Assembly (NCBI RefSeq): GCF_029784155.1
Contig: NC_073693.1
Span: 138,745,988-138,809,987, forward strand
DNA length: 64,000 bases
Direction: 5' to 3'
DNA from: Uranotaenia lowii
Lineage: Eukaryota; Arthropoda; Insecta; Diptera; Culicidae
The stretch's first letter is position 1. Every line of letters starts with the position of its first letter. Below are positions 60,599-64,000 of this stretch, one piece after another. The position numbers and the translations under genes were made by a program. The notes beneath the pieces are model-generated. The model had not been told where the DNA came from, did no database searches, and was given only the letters and a program-made list of their open reading frames with translations.

Positions 60599-61679
60599 CA
60601 GGGTGGATTTGATTCAAATCAAAGTGATTTAAATCATGATTTAAAGTGAATAAAAGTGAATAAAATACCTGAAATTTAGTGAGTATGGAATGGTTTTCTT
60701 CATTTTTTCACGTTTTTAAGCATCGAAGCATTCCCTCAGGAGTTAAGAATTGATTTTTTTTCTTGCTCCTTCTGATATTCCAAAAGTTGTGATTGATGCC
60801 GAAAGCTTGTCCACGTAGAAGGGGGTTGGAGTTTGGATAATGTCCACGTGGACATATGTACTTCATAAATATTACTAAAATTTAATTCAATGAATATATT
60901 TTGATATGAAGATGACATTGGCCAAAAATGTCCGCTCAAGTATGCTCAAAATAATTTTTGTTCATTTCTTTCAATAAAACTGAAGAAAATTTTCTTTTCT
61001 TTTTTTAATAAAGTCATCCGACTTTTCATGTTTTTGCTTATATTTCAACGCTCAACTTTTTTGAAAGTTATGAAATAGAATTTATTCTATTTGTTTGGTC
61101 TTTTGATTTCTCTGAACCAAGAGAAAAAGAAGGCTGATTGAGTGCTAAATTCTAACTCGTAGTCCGTCTTTAAAAAGTATTTGGTGAATTTCGATAATAT
61201 TTTCATTCAGTAAAGGAATTGCTCATTTGTTAATAAAATTAACCATTTTAATTTAAAAAGCTTTAAAAAATTGTTTTCAAACTATAAAATTAGACGAGGA
61301 CAGTGGAAAATATGCATTACAAAGGAATTTAACAAAATTTTTCGAGACAACCGTCAACCGTTTTAAGTCGTTAGATACTAAATCGAATCGATATGGATAA
61401 AGTTTGAAAAACATTGGTCTTTGATGAATGTTGAAAACCTTAATTCATGAATGTTACACTTATACAGCCTTTATAAAGCTGAGTTTAACAACTCAGCTTT
61501 ATCACATGATAAAAAAAATCTTCGGATGCTAAAATAGTTTCCAGAAATGCAATTCATAGAACAAATGCTATTTAAATAAAAAAAAATCTGATTTAAATAA
61601 AAAAAATCCGATTTAAATAAAAAAAATCTGATTTTTTTGATTTTTTTTTTGAAAAAATCATTGATTTTTATCCACCCTG
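60599..61679. mobile_element. hAT-type MITE (1081 bp)
   Basis: Inverted ends CAGGGTGGAT on both sides (CAGGGTGGATTTGATTCAAA left, CAGGGTGGATAAAAATCAAT right read inwards), flanked by identical GTTTCCCT at 60591-60598 and 61680-61687. AAATCTGATTTAAAT-like ~20-bp tandem units lie near the right end (about 61570-61640). No transposase. Confidence 0.92.
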
Positions 61680-61687
61680 GTTTCCCT

Positions 61688-62340
61688 TTATGAATCACAG
61701 TTTTTTAGATATTCAAATTTTGAACTAAAATTTTGAATTTGGATTTGCAAGAATCAGACTTGAAAAGTAAAATTTAGATATTTTACATTCACTTTTGAAA
61801 AGAAATTATTTTTCCATCAATGGTTCAATCGAAATGGTTGATTAATTCTAATAAGATTTTCTAAATTTCAACGATACATATTCATTGAGGGCAAAAAAAT
61901 GATTGTAATTGCTTTAAATAAAAAAAAAATATCAGGGCTACGTTGTTTGATAACAAAAAAGAGACTGTCTAAGAGCTATTTTTTTGAATATAAATGATAA
62001 ACTTTGATTTTCCTGTGTTGGTGTTCGATTGATTCAACAATAAACAAACTTTTTGAAAATAAATGTTCTGATTATGATTAAAATTTGTTATTTCAAAACA
62101 CTTATTCTTTGCATTAACGGTTAATGGTAAACTTATTCTTGATCAGATGCTTCAATATAGTAAAATGCAAAAAATTGTTAAATTAGGCTTTAAAAAATTC
62201 TATTTTACATTTCCGCTTATTCCAACAGGATGCTATTCTAAAATTCTCTTCTGAACCGTATGCCAGGTCACAACACTCAATTATCGCTTTAGCTCGATTT
62301 TATAAATATGTTATCCAAAAAAAATATATATACATATACT
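61688..62340. other. AT-rich DNA, nothing recognised
   Basis: No gene or repeat end found before the unit start at about 62341. Confidence 0.4.
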
Positions 62341-64000
62341 AGCAGACCCGGTAAACTTCGTCTTACCATGTTAAACTTGGCGTCCATTTTCAATTTTTCC
62401 TAGTTTTTTTTTACATTTCCCTTCTTTCCCTTCACTCGAATCGCCCCGCTTAATTCTATCAAAATTAAACCATAGAATTTCAAATCAACGGGTCTTTTAA
62501 AATCCAATTTTTGTTACTTGTTCCATAAATAACTGTATGTTGATAATATGTATATTCCATTTGCTGTATTCCATTTAGTGATTTATTCCGTTTTGTTCGA
62601 GTTCACAATAAGGTTTAAACCGAAATAAAAAGTATCTCATTTACTGGAATATATTGTTTATGAATCTATGGAAAATTTTTGAAGTGTTTTCCGAATATTT
62701 TGCCTAACGCAGCGCTTTCAGCTCCTAATTAGCTTTGGATGGTGTATTTTTAAAAGCTGAATAATTGAAACACATAAGAAAAGATTTTTTACTAACCATT
62801 TTCAAACAGCTTTTTATTCATCATCCTCATGCTTCAAAGCAGTTTGAATTAAAATCCATATTTTCACCAAAATCATTTCCAAAAAGTTTCGCCTGATACT
62901 TAAGTTAAAGACTTTACACATTTCAACTTAAAATGTTCCCAAACAGCATTTGTCATGGCATTAAATCTGACGATTTTGTATACTGCAAATTTCTTTTTTT
63001 TTTATTCAAGCAAAAAATGCAAATTAGTTCATTTGATTTCATTTAGGATTATGTAATATTTTTAAGATTAATAACATTTAATTGAAATGCAGATTTTTTA
63101 AAATTTAATAGATTGAAATGAAATAATCTGTTCAGGCTTTGATGGTTTCGTGCGTTCATTTTAAAAAATGAAACATAGGGGCAAATGCAAACGAATATCC
63201 CCACAGTTCAACTTCATATTTTCTGAAAAAAATCATATTTTCAAAAAAAATATTAGTTATGTTGACAAAAAGAAATATCGAAGCATACATTTGTATCATT
63301 TATTGGGGCAAGTGATAACACATAGGTCTTTTTCAGATGCGTCAGTCGACTTTAAAATGAATTTAAAACTTGTTCTTGTTTGTCTGTTTTATCAACTTTC
63401 TTTGATATATACTAAGTTATCTCCGGAATAAATTAATGCTTGGTACTTCAATTTCACTGAATGCTGTTCAACCAAAAGACCTTGATTTACAAAGACCTTT
63501 ATAATAATTTTGAATATCCGCTTCAGACTCAACACTCGGGATATCCTTTCTGGCCATTTTGGAGATAAAATTCTTGAATTGTAGATGTTTCATTGCTAAA
63601 TGGCGCGTTTTCACTTATTCCACCAAAGAAATTACATGAATTAATATTACTTTTAGCACTTTCAGGTCATATTAAAAGTTCATCATAAAAATCTGCTGCC
63701 CCTGGAATATCAATCACAAAAAAACTTTTCAACAAAAAAGTGAATCAAAAGTCTCTTCTATGTAGCCAAAATATGTTAAACAAAAACATATTTTTCATGT
63801 TAAGTTCGTACTTGAATTGTGTGTAAACAAACAGTAAACGTGTAAACAGTTTTTTGATGAATGTTTAAAAAAAAAGAATTGAGTTTATTTAATCAGATAG
63901 TTTTTTTTTGGGCCCAACAATTTTTAGATGAAGAATTAATGTATACACTTTTCGAAAAATTTGAAAGTTTGCACTTGCTCTAGTTTACTTTCTAAATTGA
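62341..64000 (+). mobile_element. Non-coding dispersed repeat unit, copy 2, runs off the window
   Basis: Starts CTAGCAGACCCGGTAAACTT and then matches the reverse complement of copy 1 (56811-56741, then 53855-51055), minus the 1186-bp and 2885-bp insertions, so it shows the empty sites. It continues past the window end, where the 330-bp dimer would be expected. Two ends of copies 1 and 2 facing each other make a very large inverted repeat. Confidence 0.85.

Overview
The window looks like AT-rich nuclear DNA of a dipteran, most likely a mosquito. Four broken copies of a mariner relative with a DD37E catalytic spacing (the ITmDD37E type described from mosquitoes), many hAT-type insertions with 8-bp target duplications, tRNA-derived short repeats, a Jockey/CR1-like LINE tail and large minisatellites all point that way. 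The species cannot be told from the sequence. I find no convincing host protein-coding gene in 64 kb. A strong recursive-splice-like site (25343-25367, + strand) would fit the window lying inside one very long intron, but that is inference.

Layout. 1-5890: three head-to-tail non-coding repeat units, the second split by a 5'-truncated LINE (981-2221, minus). 5891-8040: mostly unique AT-rich DNA. 8041-14880: minisatellite domain of 9-bp units (TTGACAAAA, TTTACAAAA), split by a 2.1-kb spacer and turned head-to-head at about 13622. 14881-23401: unique DNA, then mariner copies A and B; B is split by a 2976-bp hAT element. 23402-34488: mostly unique DNA with the recursive-splice-like site, a TA-target MITE, an 813-bp hAT MITE and a perfect 26-bp hairpin. 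34489-37146: an element carrying six perfect TGACGTCA palindromes. 38728-40082: mariner C abutting a 10-bp satellite. 41474-42345: PIF/Harbinger-like element with a tRNA-derived SINE inside. 44086-47431: non-autonomous LTR-retroelement-like unit with a tRNA-Ser-type primer site and a higher-order tandem repeat. 49327-50005: mariner D. 50060-57245: a deeply nested stack (dispersed unit, then a palindromic insertion with two tRNA-like sequences, then a composite of two hAT copies). 60599-61679: another hAT element. 62341-64000: a second, inverted copy of the dispersed unit, running off the window.

The nesting gives an order of events in the right-hand stack: the dispersed unit came first; a 1186-bp element and a 2885-bp palindromic element entered it; then a pair of hAT copies plus the DNA between them entered one palindrome arm as a single block. 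No element here carries an intact transposase or polymerase, so all would need proteins supplied in trans.
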